Source: Pirellulales bacterium (GTDB lineage Bacteria > Planctomycetota > Planctomycetia > Pirellulales > JACPPG01). From it: a DNA stretch of 64,000 nucleotides. A program made the position numbers and the translations under genes. The stretch covers positions 62,001 through 126,000 of the forward strand of contig DASYDW010000064.1 in the NCBI GenBank assembly GCA_036499395.1, in the 5' to 3' direction. Below are positions 45,354 to 54,386 of this stretch, piece after piece. The notes below the pieces were generated by a model. It saw only the letters and a program-made list of their open reading frames with translations, did not search any database and was not told the origin of the DNA. How positions within the stretch are numbered: position 1 is the stretch's first letter; every line of letters starts with the position of its first letter.

Positions 45354-45800
45354 ATGCCCGGCGATCCGTTCGAAGGACGAAAGATTTTTACGGTCGAGGC
45401 GGCGAACGCTTCGTTACCGTTGGTGCGCGCGATCGTGACCGACCTTGCCCAGTTGTCACGGGAAGTCGTGGAACGCCGCGAGCGGTTGGGGCTGCTGCTT
45501 GCCGGACGCGAGCGCGGCGCGCATGACCTGTATGGCGAAGAGCTTTCGCAGATCGAAGAAGAGCTGGAAAAAGACAGTCAACGCCTGCAAGAATACGTCG
45601 AAGAGCTTCGCCTCTTGGGAGTCGAGCCCAAGAACGGCCCGGATGGCCTGGTGGATTTCCCGGCCCGGCTCGAGGGACGCCCTATCTACCTTTGCTGGAA
45701 GCTGGGAGAGTCGGAAGTGCTGCACTGGCACGAGTTGGACGCCGGATTCCGCGGTCGCCAGCAGTTGGTCGCCGGGGCCACGGCAGGGCGCGCGGACTAG
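45354..45800 (+). CDS. DUF2203 family protein
   Basis: Helical protein of 148 residues. The N-terminus KIFTVEAANASLPLVRAIVTDL and the C-terminus LGVEPKNGPDGLVDFPARLEGRPIYLCWKLGE are the DUF2203 pattern; the WKLGE-HWHEL end is diagnostic. A charged coiled coil lies between them. Function is unknown. The ATG at 45354 has GAGG eight bases upstream, 28 bp after nuoI, so it is in the operon. Confidence 0.85.
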   Translation: MPGDPFEGRKIFTVEAANASLPLVRAIVTDLAQLSREVVERRERLGLLLAGRERGAHDLYGEELSQIEEELEKDSQRLQEYVEELRLLGVEPKNGPDGLVDFPARLEGRPIYLCWKLGESEVLHWHELDAGFRGRQQLVAGATAGRAD

Positions 45801-45944
45801 CGTGGCCGACTGAATCCCGGCAGCGTGTCGGTTAAGTCCGATCGCCGCGCCCACCTCGCTATGCTTTCCTTCTTCGCGCCCATTCCGCGCGCCTGGCAAG
45901 ACGCTCGAACCATTTTGACTTACAATGCATAGATACCAGCGCAG

Positions 45945-46457
45945 GTGGCAGTCGCGCGGTTTGTCTTGCTCAGTGGGGGAGCTCAGCTGTTCGAAATCAA
46001 GGATAAGAATGGTGCAGTTTTGCACCAAATCGATGGACGGCGGCTCGACAAGGCAAATCTGGCGGGCCTTGTTTTGCGGGGCGCCAACCTCTCGGGAGTC
46101 GGCATGACGCGCGCCGTGCTGCGCAAAAGCGATCTATGCGAGGCGGATTTGTCGTTTGCGAATCTGGCTTCGGCCGACTTAGAGCAGGCGCTGCTGGTAC
46201 GTGCGAATCTGAATTGCGCGATGCTGATCGCGGCCTCACTGGCCGAATGCGATCTACGCGAAGCCAATCTCCGACACGCCAGCATGTTTCAGGCGAATCT
46301 GCGCGGGGCAAGGCTGGAACGGACATCGCTGCTCGGCACCGACCTTTCTTCAGTCGATCTGACCGATGCCAACCTGATGGGGGCCATCTACGACGCGCGG
46401 ACGCGCTGGCCTGACGGCTTCGATCCAATCGCAGCGGGCGCGGTGCTGAAGAGCTGA
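45945..46457 (+). CDS. Pentapeptide-repeat protein
   Basis: Protein of about 170 residues built largely of A(N/D)LxX repeats (from about residue 36): KANLAGLVL RGANLSGVG, EADLSFANL ASADLEQAL, REANLRHAS and more. They form a right-handed quadrilateral beta helix. Some members mimic DNA, but function cannot be assigned. The start is uncertain: a GTG at 45945 opens the frame without a good ribosome site. It lies between DUF2203 and nuoA. Confidence 0.75.
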   Translation: MAVARFVLLSGGAQLFEIKDKNGAVLHQIDGRRLDKANLAGLVLRGANLSGVGMTRAVLRKSDLCEADLSFANLASADLEQALLVRANLNCAMLIAASLAECDLREANLRHASMFQANLRGARLERTSLLGTDLSSVDLTDANLMGAIYDARTRWPDGFDPIAAGAVLKS

Positions 46458-46640
46458 CTCTTGCGGACCGGGAGAGCGATTTCAATCAAGCGCCCGCCCC
46501 CCGTTCCCGCGAGGCTGGCCAGCGGCCGTCGCGCGGAAAGTCACGCCGGCGGGCAGGGTTGCAAAAGGGCGGGGTTGGCCTAGAATCCTGTTCTTACGGG
46601 AAGATTTCCCGCTCTCCCCACTTATTCTGGTCCTCCCGCC

Positions 46641-47255
46641 ATGTCGCCAACCTTGATCGCCGGGTATCTGGCGTTGTTTTTTGGCTTCGGGTTTTTCTTC
46701 CTGTTCATTCACCTGGTGATGGGACGATTCATTCGCCCCAAGAAACCATCGGTCGAAAAGCTGCAAGTTTATGAATGCGGCGAGCCGGCCATCGGCTCCA
46801 GCTTCGTACAATTCGACTTGCGGTTTTATGTCGTCGCGCTGTTGTTCATCATCTTCGACGTCGAAGTGGCGTTCTTCTTCCCCTGGGGCGCCGTGTTCGG
46901 TAAGTCGACCGAGTTGATGGATCCCCATGTCACGGGGCGCCAACAGATCGTGGCGATGAAGGAAGAAGGCCATCTCAGCCCGGCCGTGAACGCCGTCTAC
47001 GACGCGCTAACGGTGCCTGTTGATGCCAGGCCCAAGGCCGAGGACGCAGCGCAAGTTCCTGAAACGGCGCGAACACTGGCCGCGATGTCGATTGCCGACA
47101 TTCTGGTTTTTTTCGCCGTGCTGCTAGTTGGCTTCGCTTATGTATGGCGACGCGGCGACTTGGATTGGGTCCGCGCACTCAGTCTCGAACGCGGTCGCCA
47201 AGCTCCGGCGAGCACTCCGCCAATCGAAGAAGAGGAGCCTGTGCTCGTCGGCTGA
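46641..47255 (+). CDS. nuoA: NADH-quinone oxidoreductase subunit A, with an extended loop
   Basis: Membrane subunit of complex I with three helices. Signatures YECGEPAIGSSFVQFDLRFYVVALLFIIFDVEVAFFFPW are clear. Family length is about 120-145; this has 204. The extra part is a hydrophilic loop (about residues 87-148, with ARPKAEDAAQVPETAR) between helices 2 and 3, plus an acidic tail (PPIEEEEP). The loop sits where the protein contacts NuoB/NuoD. The ATG at 46641 has no clear ribosome site. nuoB would normally follow, but nuoC comes next after 101 bp. Confidence 0.93.
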   Translation: MSPTLIAGYLALFFGFGFFFLFIHLVMGRFIRPKKPSVEKLQVYECGEPAIGSSFVQFDLRFYVVALLFIIFDVEVAFFFPWGAVFGKSTELMDPHVTGRQQIVAMKEEGHLSPAVNAVYDALTVPVDARPKAEDAAQVPETARTLAAMSIADILVFFAVLLVGFAYVWRRGDLDWVRALSLERGRQAPASTPPIEEEEPVLVG

Positions 47256-47356
47256 CCGAAGAGCCTGTGATTGCGGTACCCGCGACCGGACGGTCGAGCA
47301 CTTGCGATTTCGCGATAACAAGCGGCCCCTTGCTTTAGATGAGTTAACGATCCTCC

Positions 47357-47887
47357 ATGAGCGGTCAAACATTTCTCGCTTCACTGCAGAAGCGCTTTGG
47401 CGACGCGATCACTGGCGGGAACTTCGAGGCGATCGATCCCTGGATTGAGGTATCGCCCGAAGGCCTCGTCGACGTATGCACGTATCTTCGCGACGAAGCC
47501 AGCCTGCGATTCAATCTGCTGAATTGCATTACCGTGGTTGACTACTTCGAGCCGGATCCGAAGAAGGCCGCCAAGGCCGGCTTCGATCCGCACCTGGAGT
47601 TGGTCTATCATTTGTGGAGCATTCCCAACAAAACCAGCCTGGTCGTAAAGGTGATGCTGCCGCGTTGGAAGGACGACGTCCCCGGCGAACTGCCCGAGGT
47701 TGCCACGGTGAGCGGCATCTGGAGCACGGCCGACTGGCACGAGCGCGAAGTCTTTGACCTCAGCGGCGTGCGATTTCTGGGGCACCCGAATCCGCGCCGC
47801 ATCCTCTGCCCCGAGGATTGGGTTGGGCATCCGCTGCGAAAAGATTACGAAATGCCGCTGGATTATCACGGCATTCGCGCCCGCTAG
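47357..47887 (+). CDS. nuoC: NADH-quinone oxidoreductase subunit C
   Basis: Peripheral 30-kDa subunit of complex I, 176 residues. Conserved segments: LNCITVVDYF, HLELVYHLWS, the signature WHEREVFDLSGVRFLGHPNPRRIL (complex I 30-kDa signature), and GHPLRKDYEMP at the end. It is not fused to nuoD, unlike in enterobacteria. Normal length. Confidence 0.95.
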   Translation: MSGQTFLASLQKRFGDAITGGNFEAIDPWIEVSPEGLVDVCTYLRDEASLRFNLLNCITVVDYFEPDPKKAAKAGFDPHLELVYHLWSIPNKTSLVVKVMLPRWKDDVPGELPEVATVSGIWSTADWHEREVFDLSGVRFLGHPNPRRILCPEDWVGHPLRKDYEMPLDYHGIRAR

Positions 47888-47982
47888 GCGCGGTGTTGTT
47901 ATTGATGAAACGCACGACGTCTCTTCGCATGGGCGCCGCGCACATACCGGTTGCGAAATAACATTCAGCGACAGAAGTTGCC

Positions 47983-49188
47983 ATGGCCACCCATCTCGAC
48001 GATCCGCGCATTATCGAGTTCGACGTTCGCACCGACGAAATGTTGGTGAACATGGGGCCCCAGCACCCCAGCACGCACGGCGTGCTTCGCCTTGTGCTGC
48101 GGACCGACGGCGAAGTGGTGTCCGAGTGTGTGCCGCATATTGGCTATCTGCATCGCTGTGCAGAGAAGATCGGCGAAAACCTCACGCCGCGACAATGGAT
48201 TCCCTATACCGACCGGATGGATTATCTGGCCGGCATGAATATGAATCTCGGCTGGGCATTGACGGTCGAGAAGCTGATGAAATATCAGTTGCCCGAGAAG
48301 GCCAAGCACTTGCGCGTGATCATCTCGGAACTGAACCGCATCGCCAGCCATCTGGTTGGAATGGGCGCGTATGGACTGGACCTGGGCACTTTCAGCCCAT
48401 TCTTGTACGCCTTCCGTGAGCGCGAGAAGATCCTCGACCTGTTCGAGCTCGCCTGCGGGGCTCGCCTAACCTACAGCTACCTGACCGTTGGCGGTGCGAC
48501 GCACGACCTCCCCTCGGGCTGGTTAAAGAAGTGCGAAGAATTCCTCGACCAGTTGCTGCCCGTGATTGTCGAGTGCCATACGCTGCTGACGACCAATGCG
48601 ATTTTCGTAAAGCGTACTGCAGGCCTGGGCATTCTTACGCCCGAGATGGCGATCGACTATGGCTGCACCGGTCCCGTGTTGCGCGGCAGCGGCGTCGACC
48701 ACGATCTGCGTCGCGATGGTGAAGACCGCTATACGGACATGTACGATGGCTACGCCTTCGAGGTAATCGTCGAACGCGACGGCCACTATCCGCGCGACCA
48801 CCAGTACCCGGCGGTCCCCAATTCGGCGATCCTTGGAGATTGTTGGCACCGCTTCTATGTCCGCATGTTGGAAGTCATGCAGGCGATCGACTTGGTGCGT
48901 CAGGGGATCGACCGCTACAGCACGGCCAAGGGGGACTTCGGCACTCCGGTAAAGCTCACCGAGAAGCTGCCCAAGGGTGAAGCGTATCTCGAAACTGAGG
49001 CGCCGCGAGGCCAGATGGGCTTTTACATCGTTAGCGATGGCGGAACGATTCCGCGGCGCGTCCGGGCGCGTAGCAGTTGTTTCTGCAATTTGTCTGTCAC
49101 CCACGAACTATGTCGCGGCTGCTTGATTGCCGACGTACCGGCGATCGTCGGCTCGCTCGACGTGGTCATGGGCGAGATTGATCGCTAG
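47983..49188 (+). CDS. nuoD: NADH-quinone oxidoreductase subunit D
   Basis: 49-kDa subunit holding part of the quinone site, 401 residues. MGPQHPSTHGVLRLVL is present, including the His-Tyr quinone region (HPSTHG, and YTDRMDY). The C-terminus is unusual: where relatives have GFxHL and KGH, it reads SSCFCNLSVTHELCRGC, giving Cys366, Cys368, Cys377 and Cys380. The hydrogenase-type end GSLDVVMGEIDR is normal. The four Cys might bind a metal (inference) or be coincidental. It lies 95 bp after nuoC. Confidence 0.95.
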   Translation: MATHLDDPRIIEFDVRTDEMLVNMGPQHPSTHGVLRLVLRTDGEVVSECVPHIGYLHRCAEKIGENLTPRQWIPYTDRMDYLAGMNMNLGWALTVEKLMKYQLPEKAKHLRVIISELNRIASHLVGMGAYGLDLGTFSPFLYAFREREKILDLFELACGARLTYSYLTVGGATHDLPSGWLKKCEEFLDQLLPVIVECHTLLTTNAIFVKRTAGLGILTPEMAIDYGCTGPVLRGSGVDHDLRRDGEDRYTDMYDGYAFEVIVERDGHYPRDHQYPAVPNSAILGDCWHRFYVRMLEVMQAIDLVRQGIDRYSTAKGDFGTPVKLTEKLPKGEAYLETEAPRGQMGFYIVSDGGTIPRRVRARSSCFCNLSVTHELCRGCLIADVPAIVGSLDVVMGEIDR

Positions 49189-49534
49189 TCAGTCATGGCG
49201 GGTGCGGATTCCGGATTCCCCGAAAACTGTCGAAATCGACAGCGCCGAGGGAGGGCTTCAGCACAAATCTCGGCACGAGCGAGCGGTCTATTTTCTGGGC
49301 TTTTCGATTCCCGATAACGGGCCGTCTTTCCCGTCTCTTCGGATTTCGATTTTTCCGGTTTCGGCTATCGGTAAATTCATGCGGCGGGGGGCTTGAATAG
49401 ACCCCGGACCTTGTGCCATATTTCACGATCTTATGGGACGCCCGTGCTCGGTAACGAGTTAGGTATTGACGCATTGAGCGTCGCCGAGCGGTTGGTCTCA
49501 CGACTCATACGAGCGATTTTGACGTCGCTCAGGG
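49189..49534 (+). other. 346-bp gap in the nuo operon between nuoD and nuoH
   Basis: Normally nuoEFG sit here. The gap has no gene: frames on both strands lack domains. It contains pyrimidine-rich tracts and a palindrome CTGTCGA-AA-TCGACAG (49227-49242), which fits CTGT-N8-ACAG. No promoter stands out, so transcription may pass through or restart. Confidence 0.55.
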
Positions 49535-50782
49535 ATGAATCCTACGGTGGCTGAAGCACTGGCGAGTTATTTGCCGCAGTCGCTGGCTCCGCTGGCCTAT
49601 GTCGCCATTGGATTGCTGCAGTGCGGATTGCTGCTCTTGGTGCCCTTCATCGGCGCCATGTTCTTCGTCTGGATCGAGCGCAAGGTTTCGGCCCGTATTC
49701 AAGATCGCTTGGGTCCGACGCGCTGCGGCGGCAAATATGGCTGGCTGCAGCTTCTGGCCGATGGACTGAAGCTGATCACGAAAGAAGACCTTCGTCCCGC
49801 AGATGCGGACGCAGTTCTTTTTCGGCTTGCTCCCTATGTCAGTTTCTGCGCCTCGTTTGCGGCGCTATTGGCACTGCCGTTTTCCAGCGGCTGGGTCGCA
49901 CAGCAAATGGACGTCGGCGTGTTTTTCATCCTGGCCGTACTGGGGCTGGAAGTCTTCGGCGTGATCCTGGCCGGCTACGCGTCGGCTTCGAAGTGGTCGT
50001 TGTTCGGCGCCATGCGTGAAGCGGCGCAGGTCGTCAGCTATGAAGTGCCGCTTGGTATGTGCGTTGTCGTGCCAGTGCTGATCACGGGCCAGATGGACCT
50101 GGTGAAGATCGCGGACATCCAGCAAGGCTTCTTCACGAACTGGCTTGTGTTTCACGATCCCTTCACGTTCATCACGTTCTGGGTTTATTTCACCTGTGCC
50201 ACGGCCAGCGTGAATCGCGCCCCCTTCGACCTGGCCGAGGCCGAAAGTGAATTGGTCGCCGGCTTTCATACCGAATACTCGGGCTTTCGCTGGCTGGCCT
50301 TTTACATGGCCGAATATGGCTCGATGTTCATCGTCAGCGGCCTGGCCGCGATTCTGTTCTTCGGCGGGTGGAATGGCCCGATCCCCATTGCCGATCTACT
50401 CGGCCTGACAACCGATAACGGTCCGGTGTTGGCCTGGATCGGCAACTTGCTCGGCTTGTTCAATTTCATTTTCAAATGCGTCGCCGGCGTGACGTTCATG
50501 ATCTGGGTTCGTTGGACGCTGCCTCGCTTGCGAATCGACCAGGTGATGCAGGTCTGTTTAAAGTACTGCACGCCGATCGCGGCCGTGATGTTCCTTGGCG
50601 CCACGCTGTGGACGTTTTACCTGCCCGGCGGCGTGGGATTGCGTGCGATGCCCTACGCCGAGCGGTATTTGAAATTCTATGATGCCGCGCCGCCGGCGGC
50701 TCCGGCTACGAACGTCGCGCAGACTTCGGCCGAAGCGACGCAAATTAGCGCCGTGGTCCGATCGACGGCGGAAGGGGAATGA
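49535..50782 (+). CDS. nuoH: NADH-quinone oxidoreductase subunit H
   Basis: Membrane subunit coupling the peripheral arm to the pump, 415 residues, about eight to nine helices. Signatures: FVWIERKVSARIQDRLGPTRCG, LQLLADGLKLITKED, and SVNRAPFDLAEAESELVAGFHTEYSG. It has an extended Ala/Pro/Thr-rich C-terminal tail after residue 385 (AAPPAAPATNVAQTSAE). The stop overlaps the nuoJ start (ATGA). Confidence 0.96.
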   Translation: MNPTVAEALASYLPQSLAPLAYVAIGLLQCGLLLLVPFIGAMFFVWIERKVSARIQDRLGPTRCGGKYGWLQLLADGLKLITKEDLRPADADAVLFRLAPYVSFCASFAALLALPFSSGWVAQQMDVGVFFILAVLGLEVFGVILAGYASASKWSLFGAMREAAQVVSYEVPLGMCVVVPVLITGQMDLVKIADIQQGFFTNWLVFHDPFTFITFWVYFTCATASVNRAPFDLAEAESELVAGFHTEYSGFRWLAFYMAEYGSMFIVSGLAAILFFGGWNGPIPIADLLGLTTDNGPVLAWIGNLLGLFNFIFKCVAGVTFMIWVRWTLPRLRIDQVMQVCLKYCTPIAAVMFLGATLWTFYLPGGVGLRAMPYAERYLKFYDAAPPAAPATNVAQTSAEATQISAVVRSTAEGE

Positions 50783-51510
50783 ACGTGGACGCGATCAATT
50801 GGCACACGTTCTTCTTTCTGCTGTTCGCGCTATTTGCGTGCGGTTTCGCCATAGCAACGGTAGTCGCGGCGAACATTGTGCGGATGGCCATGTGCCTGAT
50901 TATCTCGCTGGGCGCGACGTCCGGCCTGTTCTTTCTGGCCGGTGCCGACTTTGTCGGCTCGATGCAGTTGTTGATTTACGTCGGCGGCACGCTCGTGCTA
51001 TTGATCTTTGGCGTCATGCTCACCGCACAAGGGCCGTTCGTCTCGTTGAAGACGGGGGGCGGTGATTGGATCGTGGCTGTGATGCTGTCCGGCTGCCTGG
51101 CGGCGATACTGATTCCGGCGGCGTTCACCGTGGCCGATTGGCGCAATGCCCCGGCCACTAAAGTACACTCGGAGCACGCCGCGCAGGCCGGCGGTGCAAA
51201 AGTGTATTTGACCTCGACGGCCGAAGAGCACGCCGACGAACATGCCGTGCCCGACTGGACGGTGTCGACTACGCCTGGTGACACGAACGGGGACGGCATT
51301 CCCGACGCGCCGCCGAAGACCTCGACGCCGATCGGTCTGGGCCTGTTAGGGGCGCGTGTCGATCGCTTGCAGCCGGGGCCTGCTGGGCTGAAGGCTGGCA
51401 TGTCAGGCTATTTGCTGCCTTTCGAATTGGTTTCGGTCCATTTGCTGGTCGTCTTGGTCGGGGCGGCCTATCTCGCCCGCACCAAGCGTCGCGCGCGTCC
51501 GAAGATGTAA
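50779..51510 (+). CDS. nuoJ: NADH-quinone oxidoreductase subunit J, with an insertion
   Basis: Membrane subunit with five helices. Core motif GADFVGSMQLLIYVGGTLVLLIFGVML is typical. At 243 residues it is longer than the usual 165-200; a loop of about 85 residues (about 125-210) lies between helices 4 and 5 and contains DTNGDGIPD (168-176), a pattern of Ca-binding loops in dockerins and thrombospondin type-3 repeats. The last helix LVSVHLLVVLVGAAYLA follows. It starts with the ATG overlapping the nuoH stop. Confidence 0.93.
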   Translation: MNVDAINWHTFFFLLFALFACGFAIATVVAANIVRMAMCLIISLGATSGLFFLAGADFVGSMQLLIYVGGTLVLLIFGVMLTAQGPFVSLKTGGGDWIVAVMLSGCLAAILIPAAFTVADWRNAPATKVHSEHAAQAGGAKVYLTSTAEEHADEHAVPDWTVSTTPGDTNGDGIPDAPPKTSTPIGLGLLGARVDRLQPGPAGLKAGMSGYLLPFELVSVHLLVVLVGAAYLARTKRRARPKM

Positions 51511-51526
51511 AGAGCGGTTAGAAGCC

Positions 51527-51871
51527 ATGCACCTGTTAACTCAACCTGTCGGCGTTTCGCACTTCCTGGTCGTGGGAGCGGTGCTGTTTATTTCTGGCAT
51601 TGTGTGCATGGCTGTGAAGCGTAACGCTCTGGGCATCCTCATGGGCGTCGAGTTGGTGTTGAACGGCGCGAATATCAATTTCGTGGCCTTTAGCAGCGAG
51701 TTCCTCAGCGGCGGCTCTCCTTACTCTTTGGGTTTGGACGGTCAGTTCATTTCGCTCTTCGTCATCGTCTTGGCCGCGGCCGAAGCGGCCGTGGCATTGG
51801 CCATCACATTGAACTTCTACAACAATCATGCGACGGTCGATGTCGATCGCGCGGATGAACTAAAAGGCTGA
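51527..51871 (+). CDS. nuoK: NADH-quinone oxidoreductase subunit K
   Basis: Three-helix antiporter-like subunit of 114 residues. Conserved Glu residues occur in MGVELVLNGANINFVAF and in AAAEAAVALAI. It ends with a polar tail (TVDVDRADELKG). The start is the ATG at 51527, and the stop overlaps the nuoL start by one base. Confidence 0.96.
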   Translation: MHLLTQPVGVSHFLVVGAVLFISGIVCMAVKRNALGILMGVELVLNGANINFVAFSSEFLSGGSPYSLGLDGQFISLFVIVLAAAEAAVALAITLNFYNNHATVDVDRADELKG

Positions 51872-54300
51872 TGTCACCCGACCAATCACTGCCGCTGTTG
51901 CTTTCGCTGGCTTGGCTGGTGCCGCTGGCCTCGTTTGCGCTGATCGTGCTGTTCGGCCCACGCATGGGCAAGCACGGTATCTTGGCTAGCTATGTCGCCA
52001 CGGGCGCGATCCTGACTTCGTTCCTGTTGTCGTTGACGGCGTTTTGCATTTGGCATTTCGGCCATTTGGGCGCGCGAGGTGACGTCGCCGCCGTGCATGC
52101 CAGCCACGAAGCGAACGACCACGGGGACACCGTGGGCGAAAGCGTCGACGACAGCATCATGGCCGAGCACGCCACGCTCGAGCATGCCGGTGAGGTTCAC
52201 GAGGGGGGCCATGCCGGCCACGGGCTGCCGACCGAGCCGTCGAAGGCCTACACCAAGGACATGTACACGTTGGCCCAGATCGGCAAGTTGAAGCTGGCAG
52301 TCAGCTACTACATCGATTCGCTGACAATTTTGATGTTCACGATGGTGTCGTTCATCGCGACGCTGATTCACTTTTATGCCTACGGCTACATGCACGACGA
52401 ATTGCATGAAGTCGTCGATCATGAAGTCACGCTCTCCGACGGTCACCATTTGCACCGGCCGGGTCGCTTTCACCGTTTCTTCCAGTACCTGTCGCTGTTC
52501 TGCTTCAGCATGCTGGGCCTGGTGATCGCGGGCAACATCCTGATGGTGTTCGTCTTTTGGGAATTGGTGGGTATCTGCTCCTACTTCCTGATCGGCTTCT
52601 ACATCGAACGAAAGAGTGCCTCGAACGCGGCTAACAAGGCGTTCATCGTCAACCGTGTCGGCGACTTCGGCATGATCATTGGTCTGATGGCGTTGTGGGC
52701 CAGCCTGGGTACGTTCGCCTTTGGTGATGTCGGCGGCGAGCAGGGAATTTTCAGCACCGTGCGGCCGGCCGATAAGAATTACGAATTGACCGTGCCCGAC
52801 GGCATGGTGCGCTATGCGGCGATGGACCAGATCGCGGCCGGCGTCGAGCCGACCGCCGAGCAAATCGATACTTGGCGTGCCGAAGGCTACGGGTACTGGC
52901 TGCTGGTGATCGCGGGTATCGGCATCTTCTGTGGGTGCGTCGGCAAGAGCGCCCAGTTTCCGCTACACGTCTGGTTGCCAGATGCGATGGAAGGTCCCAC
53001 TCCGGTTTCGGCGCTGGTCCACTCGGCGACGATGGTGGCGGCGGGTGTCTACTTGGCAGGTCGTTTTTATCCGGTCTTCGCTCCCGAAGTGTTGTTGGTC
53101 ATCGCTTATGCCGGCTGCATCACGCTGTTTTTGGCAGCGACGATCGCGATCACGGCCGTTGATATCAAGCGCGTGCTCGCCTACTCGACCGTCAGCCAAT
53201 TGGGATACATGATGCTCGGCCTGGGCGTCGGCGGTTGGGCCGCTGGCCTCTTCCATCTGGTGACGCACGCGTTCTTCAAAAGCTTGCTCTTCATGTGCTC
53301 GGGCTCCGTGATCCATGCCACGCATACTAATGACATGCGGCGTATGGGGGGCTTGCGACACAAGATGCCCTGGACTGCGTACACGATGCTCGTCGGCGTA
53401 CTTGCGATCTACGGTGCCGCGATACCGTTTGTGATCGGCTTCAGCGGCTACTATTCGAAAGATTCGATCGTCGCCCAGGTGTTGTCGTTCTATAACGTCA
53501 ACCCGACGCACGGCGGGATTTTCTTCGCCCTATCCGTCGGTGGCGCCGGGCTCACGGCGTTTTACATGTTTCGGCTGTGGTTTATGACGTTCGCCGGCAA
53601 GCCGCGCGATCATCACGTTTATGACCACGCGCACGAATCGCCGAAGGTCATGTATCTGCCGCTGGTGATCCTGGCAGTGTTCGCCGTAATCGTCGGCTTC
53701 CCTTGGTTCCCGTTCAGCGTGGTGAAGCTGCTCGAGCAGGCCCGTCCCGTGGGCGTGGGAGCGACGTCGTTCGGCTACCTGCTGCCAACGTTGGTTTATC
53801 CGGAAGAACCGCTGAGCCATTCCCCGGCCATTCATGGGCTGGCCGAAATCTCACTGTTCTTCGTGGCCTTGGCTGGCCTGGTGCTCTCGGCCGCCTTCTA
53901 CGTCTTCCGAAGTTTGAATCCCGAGGACGTTCGCCGGCAGTTTGCTCCGATCTATCGACTGTTCTGGAACAAATGGTATTTCGACGAGTTGTACAACGCG
54001 ATCTTCGTGCGGCCGGTGATGTTCTTCTCGAAGATGGTGTCCAACTTCGACCGTCGCGTGATCGACGGCGCGATCGACGCCCTGGCGCGCGGCGTACGTT
54101 CGATCGCCAGTATTGACGACATGATCGACCGCTACTTGATCGACGGCCTGGTAAACGTCGTGGCGGCCTGGACCTATTCGATCGGCGATTCGCTACGCAG
54201 CGTGCAAACCGGCAAGCTGCGGCAATACGTCATGCTGATCGTGATCGGAACCGTGGCGCTAACGTTGTTGATTCGCTGGAGTGTGGCGGCCACGACCTAA
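51871..54300 (+). CDS. nuoL: NADH-quinone oxidoreductase subunit L, with His-rich insertions
   Basis: Distal proton-pumping antiporter-like subunit with lateral helix; 809 residues against about 610-680 usual. Core parts are normal: FVFWELVGICSYFLIGFY (with the pump Glu), GCVGKSAQFPLHVWLPDAMEGPTPVSALVHSATMVAAGVY (Lys and His), and the long C-terminal helix. Two insertions stand out. The first, about residues 62-140, follows the first helices and holds ten His within 62-117 together with many Asp/Glu. The second, about 174-201, holds seven His. They would lie in a soluble loop and could bind metals or protons (inference). Confidence 0.95.
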   Translation: MSPDQSLPLLLSLAWLVPLASFALIVLFGPRMGKHGILASYVATGAILTSFLLSLTAFCIWHFGHLGARGDVAAVHASHEANDHGDTVGESVDDSIMAEHATLEHAGEVHEGGHAGHGLPTEPSKAYTKDMYTLAQIGKLKLAVSYYIDSLTILMFTMVSFIATLIHFYAYGYMHDELHEVVDHEVTLSDGHHLHRPGRFHRFFQYLSLFCFSMLGLVIAGNILMVFVFWELVGICSYFLIGFYIERKSASNAANKAFIVNRVGDFGMIIGLMALWASLGTFAFGDVGGEQGIFSTVRPADKNYELTVPDGMVRYAAMDQIAAGVEPTAEQIDTWRAEGYGYWLLVIAGIGIFCGCVGKSAQFPLHVWLPDAMEGPTPVSALVHSATMVAAGVYLAGRFYPVFAPEVLLVIAYAGCITLFLAATIAITAVDIKRVLAYSTVSQLGYMMLGLGVGGWAAGLFHLVTHAFFKSLLFMCSGSVIHATHTNDMRRMGGLRHKMPWTAYTMLVGVLAIYGAAIPFVIGFSGYYSKDSIVAQVLSFYNVNPTHGGIFFALSVGGAGLTAFYMFRLWFMTFAGKPRDHHVYDHAHESPKVMYLPLVILAVFAVIVGFPWFPFSVVKLLEQARPVGVGATSFGYLLPTLVYPEEPLSHSPAIHGLAEISLFFVALAGLVLSAAFYVFRSLNPEDVRRQFAPIYRLFWNKWYFDELYNAIFVRPVMFFSKMVSNFDRRVIDGAIDALARGVRSIASIDDMIDRYLIDGLVNVVAAWTYSIGDSLRSVQTGKLRQYVMLIVIGTVALTLLIRWSVAATT

Positions 54301-54386
54301 ATCGATCGCGAACAACCTGGAAATTAACATTCGCGGCCGTATGCCGGCCGACCTGATGCGAGAATCATCGCGGGAACTGAATTGAC

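Noticed and set aside
47256..47356. Possible hidden or broken nuoB between nuoA and nuoC
   Set aside because: Only 101 bp are available, and no frame shows NuoB cysteine motifs in any phase.
49127..49501. Short frames in the nuoD-nuoH gap as remnants of nuoEFG
   Set aside because: No Fe-S, FMN or NADH motifs can be seen in any frame.
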